NCBI RefSeq assembly: GCF_018122735.1
Contig: NZ_JAGRRD010000001.1
Coordinates: 4,200,515 to 4,264,514 of the forward strand
Length of the DNA stretch: 64,000 nt
Direction: 5' to 3'
DNA from: Azoarcus sp. L1K30
GTDB taxonomy: Bacteria > Pseudomonadota > Gammaproteobacteria > Burkholderiales > Rhodocyclaceae
The translations under genes and the position numbers were made by a program. Position 1 is the stretch's first letter, and the number at the start of each line of letters is the position of its first letter. The notes under the pieces were generated by a model, which worked only from the letters and a program-made list of their open reading frames with translations, was not told the origin of the DNA and ran no database searches. Shown piece by piece: positions 38,071 to 46,617 of this stretch.

Positions 38071-39635
38071 TCGTCATCGCCCTCGGTGGTTTGCCCAGGC
38101 GCGGGCAAGGGCAGGTGCAGGCTCAGGCGCCGATGGGGGGCGTTAGCCCTTGAATTGCCATCATCGCCAGCCATCGCAAGGCGATTGTCTGGCGCGCGCG
38201 CCGACAGCCGGCCCTCGCCGATGGTGAATACCAGGCCAGGATGTCTTTCTGCCGCCAATTCAAGTGCATGCCTGACGTCGGCTCCTGTGTCTGCGATATG
38301 CGGGTTGCCCCCGCTCGTCTCGAGTTCGATTGCGACAGAGGGTGGTAACGATGAGGCGCGATGGCTCGATTCACCCGAGTCGGGTGATGCCGGCTGCAGC
38401 GCCCACCGCAGACGTTCCAGACGCCATGCCGGCACGGCCTCCATGATCTGGCTGACCAGGTGCATGACTAACGCCGGCGTGACAGAACGCCCTTCGAGTG
38501 CCGATATCGTCTCGACCCATGCCGCTGCGTCGGTCGTCGGTACCGCAAGTGCAGTGTCTGCTTGCTGCAGGCGATCGAGTTCCTGGCGCGTCGCGACCGC
38601 GGCAGATTGGATTCGCGCGTCCTCCTGCTGCAACTTCTGCAACGTGAGCCACTCGGCCCCGATCGCGAGCAACAGACCGGCGTAACTGGCGCCGACGATC
38701 CATGGCAGCGCGGCGCGCACCTGTGTCTGTTTGCGGCGGGCCTTCAGCGCGGGCGGCGTGTAGTCGACCGCGGGTGGACACTTGAATGCCTGTCGCAGCA
38801 TGAACGGGCGTGCATCCGAATGTCCGGTCAGCGGGTCGGCGTGACGGGGCCGTGCCCAACCGTCGAGGGGCAGAAAGTCCAATTCCGCGCCCTCGATGGC
38901 GTTGGCAAGTGCGACAAGGGTGGCGTGGTCGGCGGTGTCTGCCAGAAGCTTGAGCGTGAGCGCAGAGGCGCCGTGCCCGATCCAGTGCTGGGCGGTGAGG
39001 TAGGCATGGGTCTGGGCCAGTTCGTTCGCGTATGCGGCCATGCACTCACGCAGCGTAGCGGCGCGGGGCGGGGCGAGACGGCTGAATCGAAGCCGGCCGT
39101 CAACGAACAGCGTCTGCCGCATCCCGGTTCGTGTGATGTTGATCAGCAGAAAGGTGTCGCGCTTGCGCGATGCCGGTCGCTGCCATTGGTCAAACAGCAG
39201 CGCGGGGGTGAGCACGCGGGTGATCACCTTGCCCGCGTCCGTCAGGGCCCGGAGCCAGGGCTCAAGCATTGCAGGACGCGTCAGTGCTGCGAGCAAGAGC
39301 GCATCGAGTCTGGGCTGACCGGCTTGTCTGCCGAGCGGCACGGCCACGGTGAAGGCCGTATCCGGAAAATGCTGCTGCAATCGGCGCCGGGTCATTGCGC
39401 GCGCGTCGCCCAGGCCTGCGCGAGGGATGTGTTCGAGCGCGAAGCGCTCATCGGCAAGATCGGCGATGACGATGAATTGACCGTGTGTGGGGTGTGTCTG
39501 GAGCCACTGGTCGAAGTGCTCAGGCGCCGTTCCGGCGCGCGTTTCGAAGCGCTGCTCGAGCACGGGACCGTCGTGCCCGGATGCGAAGACCTCACCGCCA
39601 CTGCCATCTATCACGAGGATTCGTTTCTTTCCCAT
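38067..39635 (-). CDS. PilM-PilN/GspL-like fusion protein (MshI-like)
   Basis: 522 residues. The N-terminal ~270 residues form an actin-like PilM/GspL cytoplasmic part (KKRILVIDGSGGEVF, TFLLINITRTGMRQTLFVDG). A membrane helix near 295-315 (LPWIVGASYAGLLLAIGAEW) is followed by a coiled coil and a periplasmic PilN-like domain. Such proteins connect the ATPase to the periplasmic assembly. ATG start at 39635, 11 bases after the platform gene; ribosome site is weak. Confidence 0.78.
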   Translation of the reverse strand: MGKKRILVIDGSGGEVFASGHDGPVLEQRFETRAGTAPEHFDQWLQTHPTHGQFIVIADLADERFALEHIPRAGLGDARAMTRRRLQQHFPDTAFTVAVPLGRQAGQPRLDALLLAALTRPAMLEPWLRALTDAGKVITRVLTPALLFDQWQRPASRKRDTFLLINITRTGMRQTLFVDGRLRFSRLAPPRAATLRECMAAYANELAQTHAYLTAQHWIGHGASALTLKLLADTADHATLVALANAIEGAELDFLPLDGWARPRHADPLTGHSDARPFMLRQAFKCPPAVDYTPPALKARRKQTQVRAALPWIVGASYAGLLLAIGAEWLTLQKLQQEDARIQSAAVATRQELDRLQQADTALAVPTTDAAAWVETISALEGRSVTPALVMHLVSQIMEAVPAWRLERLRWALQPASPDSGESSHRASSLPPSVAIELETSGGNPHIADTGADVRHALELAAERHPGLVFTIGEGRLSARAPDNRLAMAGDDGNSRANAPHRRLSLHLPLPAPGQTTEGDDE

Positions 39636-39646
39636 GGCTTGGCAAA

Positions 39647-40855
39647 CTACAAAGGGAGCCGGGTCAGAATGTCGTACACGGGACCCAGGACAGCAAAGAC
39701 GATCCACAGCATGAAGGCACCCAGGATGAGCGTGAGGAGTGGTTCGGCGCTGGCCTGCAGGCGCTCGATCGATTCGCGGGTGTCGCGTGCGTAGAAGCTC
39801 GCGATGTTACCGAGCGCGGCATCCATTCCGCCTGTCTGCTCTCCAATTCGCAGCATGCGTGTCACCAGTTGTGGAAAAAGCCCGGTAACCTCGAAGGCGG
39901 CGGCAATGCCATGGCCCTCGACGATGCGCCGTTCCGCTTCGCACAGGCTGTCTCGTATGGCGAGGTTCCCACTGGCGTTCACGGCAGTGCGCAATGCCTC
40001 CAATATCGTGATGCCCGAGGCGTAGAGCATGGCGATCAGGCCAGCAATGCGGGCCATGGCGATCTTGTATTGCAGGGGGCCGAGCACCGGCAGGCGCAGG
40101 CGGAGCAGGTCGAGGCGGAATCGAAAGGCAGCGCTTCGGCGATACGCCAATCCGAGACCTACACCGATGAACGGGAGCAGGGTGATCATCAGCGCGCCAT
40201 GGTCGGAGACCACGTTTGAAAGATCGATCAGTATTCGGGTCTGCAGCGGCAGAGACTGGCCGGTGCTGCGGAACAGCCGGGCAAGTTCGGGGACGACGAA
40301 GAGCAGCGCGACAATGGCGGCCGCGAGCAGTACGGCGCTGACGATGATGGGATAGATCGCGAGCTTGCGCGCGTGCGCAACGAGTTCATGTTCGCGTTCG
40401 AGCGCCTGTGCCAGTTGGTTCAGAACGGGCGCCAGCGTGCCGGTCTGTTCGCCGGCCTGGAGCAGGCTGCAGAACACCTCGTCGAATGCATCGGGATGGC
40501 GGGTGGCCGCTTCCGACAGGGGCAGCCCACCTTCGATGTCTTCGAGCAGGCGCGCCACGATCTGTTGCGTGCGGGCGTGAGCGGTGGCCTCCCGCAGGTC
40601 GGTCAGTGCGTCGATGATGGGAACGCCGGCGGCAAGCAATTGCTCGAGGTGAAAGCAGAAATGAATCAGCTCGCGGCGCGGAATGCGGCCCCGTAACGCG
40701 GTGAGCAGGGTATCGTATATTCGTGCCTCGGCATTGATGAGCTCGAGCCCCCTGCGTCGCAGACGGGCTTCGAGCTCGGTGATGTCCGCTGCGTCGGTGG
40801 CACCACGGATAATCTCTCCCCGTGCGTTGAGCGCGCGATAGGTGTGTCGTGTCAT
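39647..40855 (-). CDS. Type IV filament inner-membrane platform protein (GspF/PilC/MshG family)
   Basis: 402 residues with two T2SSF domains (about 65-190 and 265-390). FCFHLEQLLAAGVPIIDALT and the second-copy GLIAMLYASGITILEALRTA are family hallmarks, as is RIGEQTGGMDAAL. It is the rotor/platform driven by the ATPase encoded just upstream, to which it is coupled by ATGA overlap. Confidence 0.92.
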   Translation of the reverse strand: MTRHTYRALNARGEIIRGATDAADITELEARLRRRGLELINAEARIYDTLLTALRGRIPRRELIHFCFHLEQLLAAGVPIIDALTDLREATAHARTQQIVARLLEDIEGGLPLSEAATRHPDAFDEVFCSLLQAGEQTGTLAPVLNQLAQALEREHELVAHARKLAIYPIIVSAVLLAAAIVALLFVVPELARLFRSTGQSLPLQTRILIDLSNVVSDHGALMITLLPFIGVGLGLAYRRSAAFRFRLDLLRLRLPVLGPLQYKIAMARIAGLIAMLYASGITILEALRTAVNASGNLAIRDSLCEAERRIVEGHGIAAAFEVTGLFPQLVTRMLRIGEQTGGMDAALGNIASFYARDTRESIERLQASAEPLLTLILGAFMLWIVFAVLGPVYDILTRLPL

Positions 40856-42603
40856 GGGGCGTGCGGCGCGAGCGCTTGTGCCAGGCGCACGACCCGTGCC
40901 AACTCCTCGATGCTGGTACTCCCGTCCAGGACTCGGCGCGTGCCGTCTTCCGCAAGACTGACGAGCCCCTGTCGCCGGGCGCTGGCTGCAAGCGTCTTTC
41001 TGCTGGCATTGATGCTGACGAGGTCGCCGAGTTCGTCGTCTATGACAAGGCATTCGACGATGGACATACGTCCGCGATAACCCAGGTGGCTGCACGCAGG
41101 GCAGCCCGTGGCGCGATAGACGGTTGTGGTCGTCGCCTGTTCGGGGGAGAGATCGAGCAGCAGTTGTTCGTTGGCGGTCGCGCGATCGGGGCGGCGGCAT
41201 TCCGGGCACAGGCGGCGGACCAGTCGCTGCGCGACGACCCCGACCAGATTGTCGCCAAGAATGTCCGGACGGACACCGAGATCGAGCAGGCGGGGAATTG
41301 CTCCAAGTGCGGAGTTGGTATGCAGGGTGGAGAACACTTGATGCCCGGTCATCGCCGCTCGCAGCGCCATGGCGGCAGTATCGCGGTCGCGGATTTCACC
41401 AACCAGAATGATGTCGGGGTCTTGCCGCAGCAAGGCGCGGATGCCGCTGGCAAAGTCGATACGGGCGCCGTCGCTGATCGTGGTCTGACGGACCATCTGC
41501 ATCGGGTATTCGACAGGGTCCTCAAGTGTCATGATGTTGCGTGATTCGTTGTTGAGCTGATTGAGCATGGAGTAGAGCGTGGTGGTCTTGCCGCTGCCGG
41601 TAGGGCCGGTGATCAGGATCAAGCCTTCTGGCCGACTGAGCATTTGCCGGATTCGTTCAAGCTGATCCGGACTCAGGCCAATTTGTGCTAGCGGGACGAG
41701 ACCCTTGTGGCGATCGAGGATGCGCAGCACGATGTTCTCGCCGTGCAGCGTCGGCTGGGCCGAGACCCTGAAGTCGACCTCGCGCCCGTTGAGCGTCAGG
41801 GAGATGCGCCCGTCCTGTGGGCTGCGGGTTTCGGCGATATTGAGCGCGGCCATGACCTTCAGCCGGACGGCCATTGCCGGCCAGTAGCTTGCATGCAGGA
41901 CTCTGATTTGTTGCAGGAGGCCGTCGATCCGGTAGCGGATGCGGAGGAAACCGGCTTCCGGTTCGAAATGGATGTCCGAGGCGCCGCGTTTGACAGCATC
42001 GACAAGCAAGGCGTCGATCAGGCGAATCACGGGCGGACGGTGTTGTCGATGCGGGGTGCGGTAATCCGGCGCGGTCGTCGCGCCAGATTCGATTTCCTGG
42101 AGGACGGCGTCGATCGAGAGCTGATAGCCGTAGTGACGGTCGATGGCCTCGCGGAGTTCGGATTCGCCTGCCAGCCGGACCTCGATCCCGGGGGTGCCGG
42201 GGCAGGCGCTGCGCAGCGCGTCGAGGGCAACGATGTCGTGTCCGTCCGGGCAGGCAATGGTGAGTTCGTTGCCGAGGGCGTCGAAATGCAGCGGCAACAC
42301 GTTGTGCAGGCGTGCGAGTTCTTCTGGCACGAGCTCGAGCGTTGCAGCGTCGATGACCGCTGTTTCCAGTTCGACACTGCGCTTGCCGAGTCGGGCACAC
42401 AGTGTGTCGCGAAGTGTCGCTTCGGTGAGGAAGCCGAGATCGACGAGGATGCGCCCAAGTTGCTGTCGGGTGCGGGCCTGTTGCAGAAGGCCGATGCGGA
42501 GCTGATCTTCCGTGACCAGGCGCGCCTTGAGCAATTGCTGTCCGATTTTCAGCCGCGCACCGGGCGCCGAATGTGAGGCGAGTGGCGAGACGGTTGCAGT
42601 CAT
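40852..42603 (-). CDS. Type IV filament assembly ATPase (GspE/PilB/MshE family)
   Basis: 583 residues. N-terminal T2SSE_N/MshEN-type domain (about 15-80), then the ATPase core with Walker A GPTGSGKTTTLYS, the Asp box and Walker B DPDIILVGEIRDRDTA. A tetracysteine zinc loop, CPECRR...GCPACSHLGYRG, lies near 475-520. It powers filament extension. The N-terminal repeat resembles cyclic-di-GMP-binding MshEN motifs but is degenerate (Lys19 and Gln48 where Arg is usual). Overlaps secretin and platform genes by ATGA. Confidence 0.92.
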   Translation of the reverse strand: MTATVSPLASHSAPGARLKIGQQLLKARLVTEDQLRIGLLQQARTRQQLGRILVDLGFLTEATLRDTLCARLGKRSVELETAVIDAATLELVPEELARLHNVLPLHFDALGNELTIACPDGHDIVALDALRSACPGTPGIEVRLAGESELREAIDRHYGYQLSIDAVLQEIESGATTAPDYRTPHRQHRPPVIRLIDALLVDAVKRGASDIHFEPEAGFLRIRYRIDGLLQQIRVLHASYWPAMAVRLKVMAALNIAETRSPQDGRISLTLNGREVDFRVSAQPTLHGENIVLRILDRHKGLVPLAQIGLSPDQLERIRQMLSRPEGLILITGPTGSGKTTTLYSMLNQLNNESRNIMTLEDPVEYPMQMVRQTTISDGARIDFASGIRALLRQDPDIILVGEIRDRDTAAMALRAAMTGHQVFSTLHTNSALGAIPRLLDLGVRPDILGDNLVGVVAQRLVRRLCPECRRPDRATANEQLLLDLSPEQATTTTVYRATGCPACSHLGYRGRMSIVECLVIDDELGDLVSINASRKTLAASARRQGLVSLAEDGTRRVLDGSTSIEELARVVRLAQALAPHAP

Positions 42604-44288
42604 GGACGGCCGACCGCCGTTGTGGCGGCATCCACGACCGGACGGACACGCCCGGAGAAGGCGGGAGAAAAGAAGTCTTGTGCGGGCAGCGAGCCCCGAT
42701 AACGCGCGAAGTCGCCACCGATTGCCGCTTGCTCGATCAGTAACGGGCGCAGAAAGATCACCAGTTCGGTGCGCTTCGTCGAGTCCTCTCGACGGGTGAA
42801 GAGCTCTCCCAGGACGGGGATGGCGCCGAGCACGGGGATACGGCCGCTACCGGTGTCGAGCTTGTCTTCGATCAAGCCGCCGAGTACGGCAATTTCGCCG
42901 CTGTCGAGACGAAGAACGGATTCGATTTCCCGTGTGCGTATTTGCGGCACGCGGTTCGGAATGGCACCCAGCGACGGGTTGGGATCGTCGCGAAAGCCCG
43001 AAATGCTGGAGATGGTCGGGCGCACGTTGAGGGTGACCTTGCCATCTGCACTGATCTGCGGTGTCAGCGCCATGACCATGCCGACTGACACCGACTGTGG
43101 CGTCGTCGTTGCCGTGATCTTCTCGCGGTCGCTGTCGCCGTAGGCGGTGGTCGATGCGTCCACCAGGAAGTAGACCACTTCTTCGACGACCTTGAGCATG
43201 GCTGTCTGGTTGTTCAGCACCGACAAGCGGGGACTGGACAGGACCTTGACCGTGCCGAAGGATTCGAGCAACTCGAGCTTGATGTCGAGGGTGCCCGACA
43301 GATAGGTGAGGGTGGGCGACAGCGCACTGGCGTCAACATCGGCACTGCGCGGGTGCATGTTGGCTGCGGGGCCGCCGAGTCGGGTCCAGTCGATGCCCTG
43401 GCGGTAGCCGTCACTCAACGCGACCTCGACGATGGTGGCCTCGATGATGACCTGACGACGTGCCGCCGCCTGCACCTGCGTAATGAATTTGCCGATCTGT
43501 TCTTGCTGGGCGCCGGTGGCCCTGACCATCAGCACCCCGGTTTCGCGATTGATCATCACGAACTCGCCATTTTCCGGTACTGCACAGGATGCGGGAGGCG
43601 GCCCCGGCGCGTCGGCGCTGACCCGATGCAGGTCTTCACATCTTCGCTGCTGGATGAAGCGGGCGTGTTCCTTGAGGATGGACCGGATGTTGTTTTCGAG
43701 CGACGCCCAGAAGTGGTTCAGGGATTGCGTCTCGATTTTCGTCACCGACGCATTGTTGCCACTGGCGCCTTGCGTTTCCATTGCGCTCGAGCTCGTCGCG
43801 ATCTGAGTGCTGGTCGCGACCGCGCTGTTCATGCCACGGTCCAGGTTCACGTAGTCGACCTGATAACTGCGCAGAAAGGGTGTGTCGGGCATGACCGCGA
43901 GGTGGGTGCCCTCAAGCTCGAACCGGATGTCGGTCTGCCTCGCAATGCGCGCGAGCAGTCGGCGCAGTGGCTGTTCATGTGCGCTCATCGTGACTACGCC
44001 GGTCGTGCCCGGATGGATATCGATGTCGAGGCGGGCGTCGCGCGCAATCGCCATCAGTAGTTCGGTGACGGGGACACGGCTTACCGAGACGGAGTAGGTG
44101 GGGAGGGCGGGATCGGTCTCGCTCGTGTGAGTGTCGGGGGCGACCATTTCAGACTTGGGTGCCGGGGCCTCTTCGTTCTCCATGGCTGCCTGCAGGTGTG
44201 CGGACGATGGGGGACGCATCGGAACCTGGCTGCAGCCGGTCGCTGCCGCGAGTGCTAACGCGGTGAGGAGAATGGAAAATCCGGACAC
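42600..44288 (-). CDS. mshL: MSHA-type secretin (MshL family outer-membrane channel)
   Basis: 562 residues from a GTG at 44288. Lipoprotein signal with lipobox LAAATGC (Cys about 19). N-terminal STN-like region has VPVTELLMAIARDARLDIDI and LAVMPDTPFLRSYQVDYVN, typical of MshL. The C-terminal secretin domain shows VKVLSSPRLSVLNNQTAMLK and GSGRIPVLGAIPVLGELF. It forms the outer-membrane gate. A further-upstream GTG (44339) lies inside the promoter and is rejected. First gene of the operon. Confidence 0.9.
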   Translation of the reverse strand: MSGFSILLTALALAAATGCSQVPMRPPSSAHLQAAMENEEAPAPKSEMVAPDTHTSETDPALPTYSVSVSRVPVTELLMAIARDARLDIDIHPGTTGVVTMSAHEQPLRRLLARIARQTDIRFELEGTHLAVMPDTPFLRSYQVDYVNLDRGMNSAVATSTQIATSSSAMETQGASGNNASVTKIETQSLNHFWASLENNIRSILKEHARFIQQRRCEDLHRVSADAPGPPPASCAVPENGEFVMINRETGVLMVRATGAQQEQIGKFITQVQAAARRQVIIEATIVEVALSDGYRQGIDWTRLGGPAANMHPRSADVDASALSPTLTYLSGTLDIKLELLESFGTVKVLSSPRLSVLNNQTAMLKVVEEVVYFLVDASTTAYGDSDREKITATTTPQSVSVGMVMALTPQISADGKVTLNVRPTISSISGFRDDPNPSLGAIPNRVPQIRTREIESVLRLDSGEIAVLGGLIEDKLDTGSGRIPVLGAIPVLGELFTRREDSTKRTELVIFLRPLLIEQAAIGGDFARYRGSLPAQDFFSPAFSGRVRPVVDAATTAVGRP

Positions 44289-44318
44289 GGTGATTCTATT
44301 TGCATAAATGTTATTGGC

Positions 44319-44346
44319 ATTGTAACGGCTGTCGATCACGTGTCAA
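44319..44346 (-). promoter_or_regulatory. Promoter of the filament operon
   Basis: On the minus strand, TTGACA (44341-44346), a 16-base spacer and TACAAT (44319-44324). Transcription should begin near 44312, about 24 bases before the GTG at 44288. No other promoter is evident across the overlapping genes down to 35844, so it should drive the whole unit. Confidence 0.7.
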
Positions 44347-44452
44347 GCGAGTACGCGGGAGGCGCATGAATGACCATGAGTTCGCCAGTGGCATATGGGG
44401 TGGCGCGCGGCCAAAGCCCGCGATGGCGTTGTCGCAATGCAACAGAATTGCG

Positions 44453-44480
44453 ATGACACCCGGCGTGCCTCTGCTAAACT
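44453..44480 (+). promoter_or_regulatory. Candidate promoter of the mla operon
   Basis: ATGACA (44453-44458), a 16-base spacer and TAAACT (44475-44480). Predicted start near 44487, 28 bases before the mlaF GTG. Hexamers are imperfect. Confidence 0.45.
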
Positions 44481-44514
44481 TCGCTGCTTACCAAGTATTG
44501 ATTCGAATCCACCG

Positions 44515-45333
44515 GTGACACCCTCTTCTTCGCAAGCACCTTTGGTCTGTCTGCGTGACGTCCGCTTTGCCTATGGCGAGCGTGAGGTTCTGCGCGGCAT
44601 CGATCTGGAAGTGCACCGTGGTCAGGTGGTGGCGATCATGGGCGGCAGCGGTTGTGGCAAGACCACATTGCTACGCCTGATTGGCGGACAGATACGAGCA
44701 ACCGGCGGAAGCGTGGATGTGGCGGGGCACGACGTCGGTGCCTTGGGTAACGATGCGCTCTATGCGCTGCGCAGGCGCATGGGGATGCTGTTCCAGTTCG
44801 GTGCCTTGTTTACCGACATGAGCGTGTTCGACAACGTTGCTTTCCCCTTGCGCGAGCACACCGCATTGCCTGCGGCTCAGATTCATGATCTCGTGTTGAT
44901 GAAGTTGCAGGCAGTGGGACTGCGCGGTGCGGCCGGACTGATGCCGTCCGAGTTGTCGGGCGGGATGGCACGACGGGTTGCGCTTGCGCGTGCGGTGGCG
45001 CTGGATCCGATGCTGGTGCTCTACGACGAGCCGTTCGCAGGTCTTGATCCGATTTCCCTGGGCATCGTCGGCCAGTTGATTCGCCGCCTCAATGATGCAC
45101 TCGGGGCGAGTACGGTGATGGTGACCCATGATGTGCATGAATCGCTGCACATCGTCGATTACGTCTATTTCGTCTCGGATGGTCGCATCGTCGCCCGGGG
45201 GACGCCTGACGAAATTCGGGCCTCCGAACATCCGTTCGTGCATCAGTTCGTCAATGCAGAGGTCGATGGTCCGGTGCCCTTTCACTATCCTGCGCCCGCG
45301 ATGTCCAGTCTTCTTGAAGGGAACGGGCGATGA
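44515..45333 (+). CDS. mlaF: Phospholipid transport ATP-binding protein MlaF
   Basis: 272 residues from GTG. Walker A GGSGCGKTTLL, Q-loop FQFGALFTDMSVFDNVAFPL, signature LSGGMARRVALARA and Walker B LVLYDEPFAGLDP, the Mla type. With MlaE, MlaD and MlaB it forms the inner-membrane complex moving phospholipids between membranes to keep outer-membrane asymmetry. An ATG at 44437 in frame is less likely because it precedes the candidate transcription start. Overlaps mlaE by ATGA. Confidence 0.93.
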   Translation: MTPSSSQAPLVCLRDVRFAYGEREVLRGIDLEVHRGQVVAIMGGSGCGKTTLLRLIGGQIRATGGSVDVAGHDVGALGNDALYALRRRMGMLFQFGALFTDMSVFDNVAFPLREHTALPAAQIHDLVLMKLQAVGLRGAAGLMPSELSGGMARRVALARAVALDPMLVLYDEPFAGLDPISLGIVGQLIRRLNDALGASTVMVTHDVHESLHIVDYVYFVSDGRIVARGTPDEIRASEHPFVHQFVNAEVDGPVPFHYPAPAMSSLLEGNGR

Positions 45334-46121
45334 GCGCGGTCGTCAATTTCGTGCGCCGCATCGGCGCAATGACCGTCGATGGTGTGTGGCGTGTGGGTTT
45401 TGCCGCGCGCTTTCTGCTGATGGTGCTCGTCTACTCCGGGCAGTCCGTGCGTCGGCTTCATCTGACGATTCGCGAGGTCTATTTCAGCGGCGTTCTGTCG
45501 CTGCTGATCATTCTCGTGTCCGGGCTTTTCGTTGGCCTGGTGCTTGGCCTGCAGGGGTATGAAACCTTGCAGCGCTATGGTTCGAGTGAGGCCCTCGGTG
45601 TCCTTGTGGCGCTGTCGCTGACGCGTGAGCTCGGTCCGGTGGTGGCAGGCTTGCTGTTCGCCAGCCGCGCAGGCTCGGCGGTGACGGCCGAAATCGGTCT
45701 GATGAAGGCCACTGAGCAATTGAAGGCGATGGATATGATGGCAGTCAATCCCCTCGCGCGCGTGGTTGCACCCCGGTTCTGGGGCGGTGTCATTTCGATG
45801 CCGCTGCTGGCGGCGATGTTCTCGGCCATGGGCATTTTTGGTGGATGGCTGATCGGCGTGGTCTTCATTGGCGTGGATGATGGCGCATTCTGGTCGCAAA
45901 TGCAGGCTGCAGTGGATTTTCGCTATGACATTCTCAATGGGGTGCTGAAATCCTTCGTCTTCGGCGTGGCCGTCTCGCTGATCGCCGTATTCGAGGGCTA
46001 TGACTGCAATCCGACCGCCGAGGGCGTGTCGCGGGCGATTACGCGGACGGTGGTGAGCTCGGCGCTGGCCATTCTGGCGCTGGATTTTGTACTGACTTCT
46101 TTCATGTTCCGGGGTCAATGA
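45330..46121 (+). CDS. mlaE: Phospholipid transport permease MlaE
   Basis: 263 residues, about five to six hydrophobic segments. MlaE signatures: EVYFSGVLSLLIILVSGLFV, LTRELGPVVAGLLFASRAGS and EQLKAMDMMAVNPL. Membrane permease of the MlaFEDB complex. Overlaps both neighbours by ATGA-type junctions. Confidence 0.95.
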   Translation: MSAVVNFVRRIGAMTVDGVWRVGFAARFLLMVLVYSGQSVRRLHLTIREVYFSGVLSLLIILVSGLFVGLVLGLQGYETLQRYGSSEALGVLVALSLTRELGPVVAGLLFASRAGSAVTAEIGLMKATEQLKAMDMMAVNPLARVVAPRFWGGVISMPLLAAMFSAMGIFGGWLIGVVFIGVDDGAFWSQMQAAVDFRYDILNGVLKSFVFGVAVSLIAVFEGYDCNPTAEGVSRAITRTVVSSALAILALDFVLTSFMFRGQ

Positions 46122-46588
46122 TGAGCAGATCGACGCTCGACCTGTGGGTGGGTGTGTTCGTGGTGCTGGGGTTTGCAGCACTGGTTTTTCTTGCCATGAA
46201 GGTCGGCAACTTCACCGGACTGAGCGGTGCGCCGCTCTATTCGGTCGAGGCGCCATTCGACAACATTGGCGGGCTCAAGGTGCGTGCACCGGTCAAGAGT
46301 GCGGGGGTGCTGGTCGGCCGCGTCGCCGATATCCGCTTCGATCCCCAAGCCTATCGTGCCGTCGTGAGGCTCGAACTCGATACGCGCTACGAATTTCCTC
46401 GCGATACCATTGCCACCATCCTGACATCGGGTCTGCTGGGTGAACAGTATGTCGGACTGGAGCCGGGGGCGGATGTCGCCATGCTCAAGGCCGGCGACCG
46501 TATTCAGATTACCCAGTCTGCCGTGGTGCTGGAGAGGCTGATCAGCCAATTCATGTTCGACAAGGCGGCGGAAACGCCGGCAAAGTGA
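46118..46588 (+). CDS. mlaD: MCE-domain lipid-binding protein MlaD
   Basis: 156 residues: one N-terminal membrane helix, then a single MCE domain with APFDNIGGLKVRAPVKSAGV and TILTSGLLGEQYVGLEPG. MlaD forms a hexameric ring on the periplasmic side of MlaE and exchanges lipid with MlaC. Confidence 0.95.
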   Translation: MMSRSTLDLWVGVFVVLGFAALVFLAMKVGNFTGLSGAPLYSVEAPFDNIGGLKVRAPVKSAGVLVGRVADIRFDPQAYRAVVRLELDTRYEFPRDTIATILTSGLLGEQYVGLEPGADVAMLKAGDRIQITQSAVVLERLISQFMFDKAAETPAK

Positions 46589-46617
46589 CCATGCCCGACG
46601 TGATGGAGAGCTCCGAA

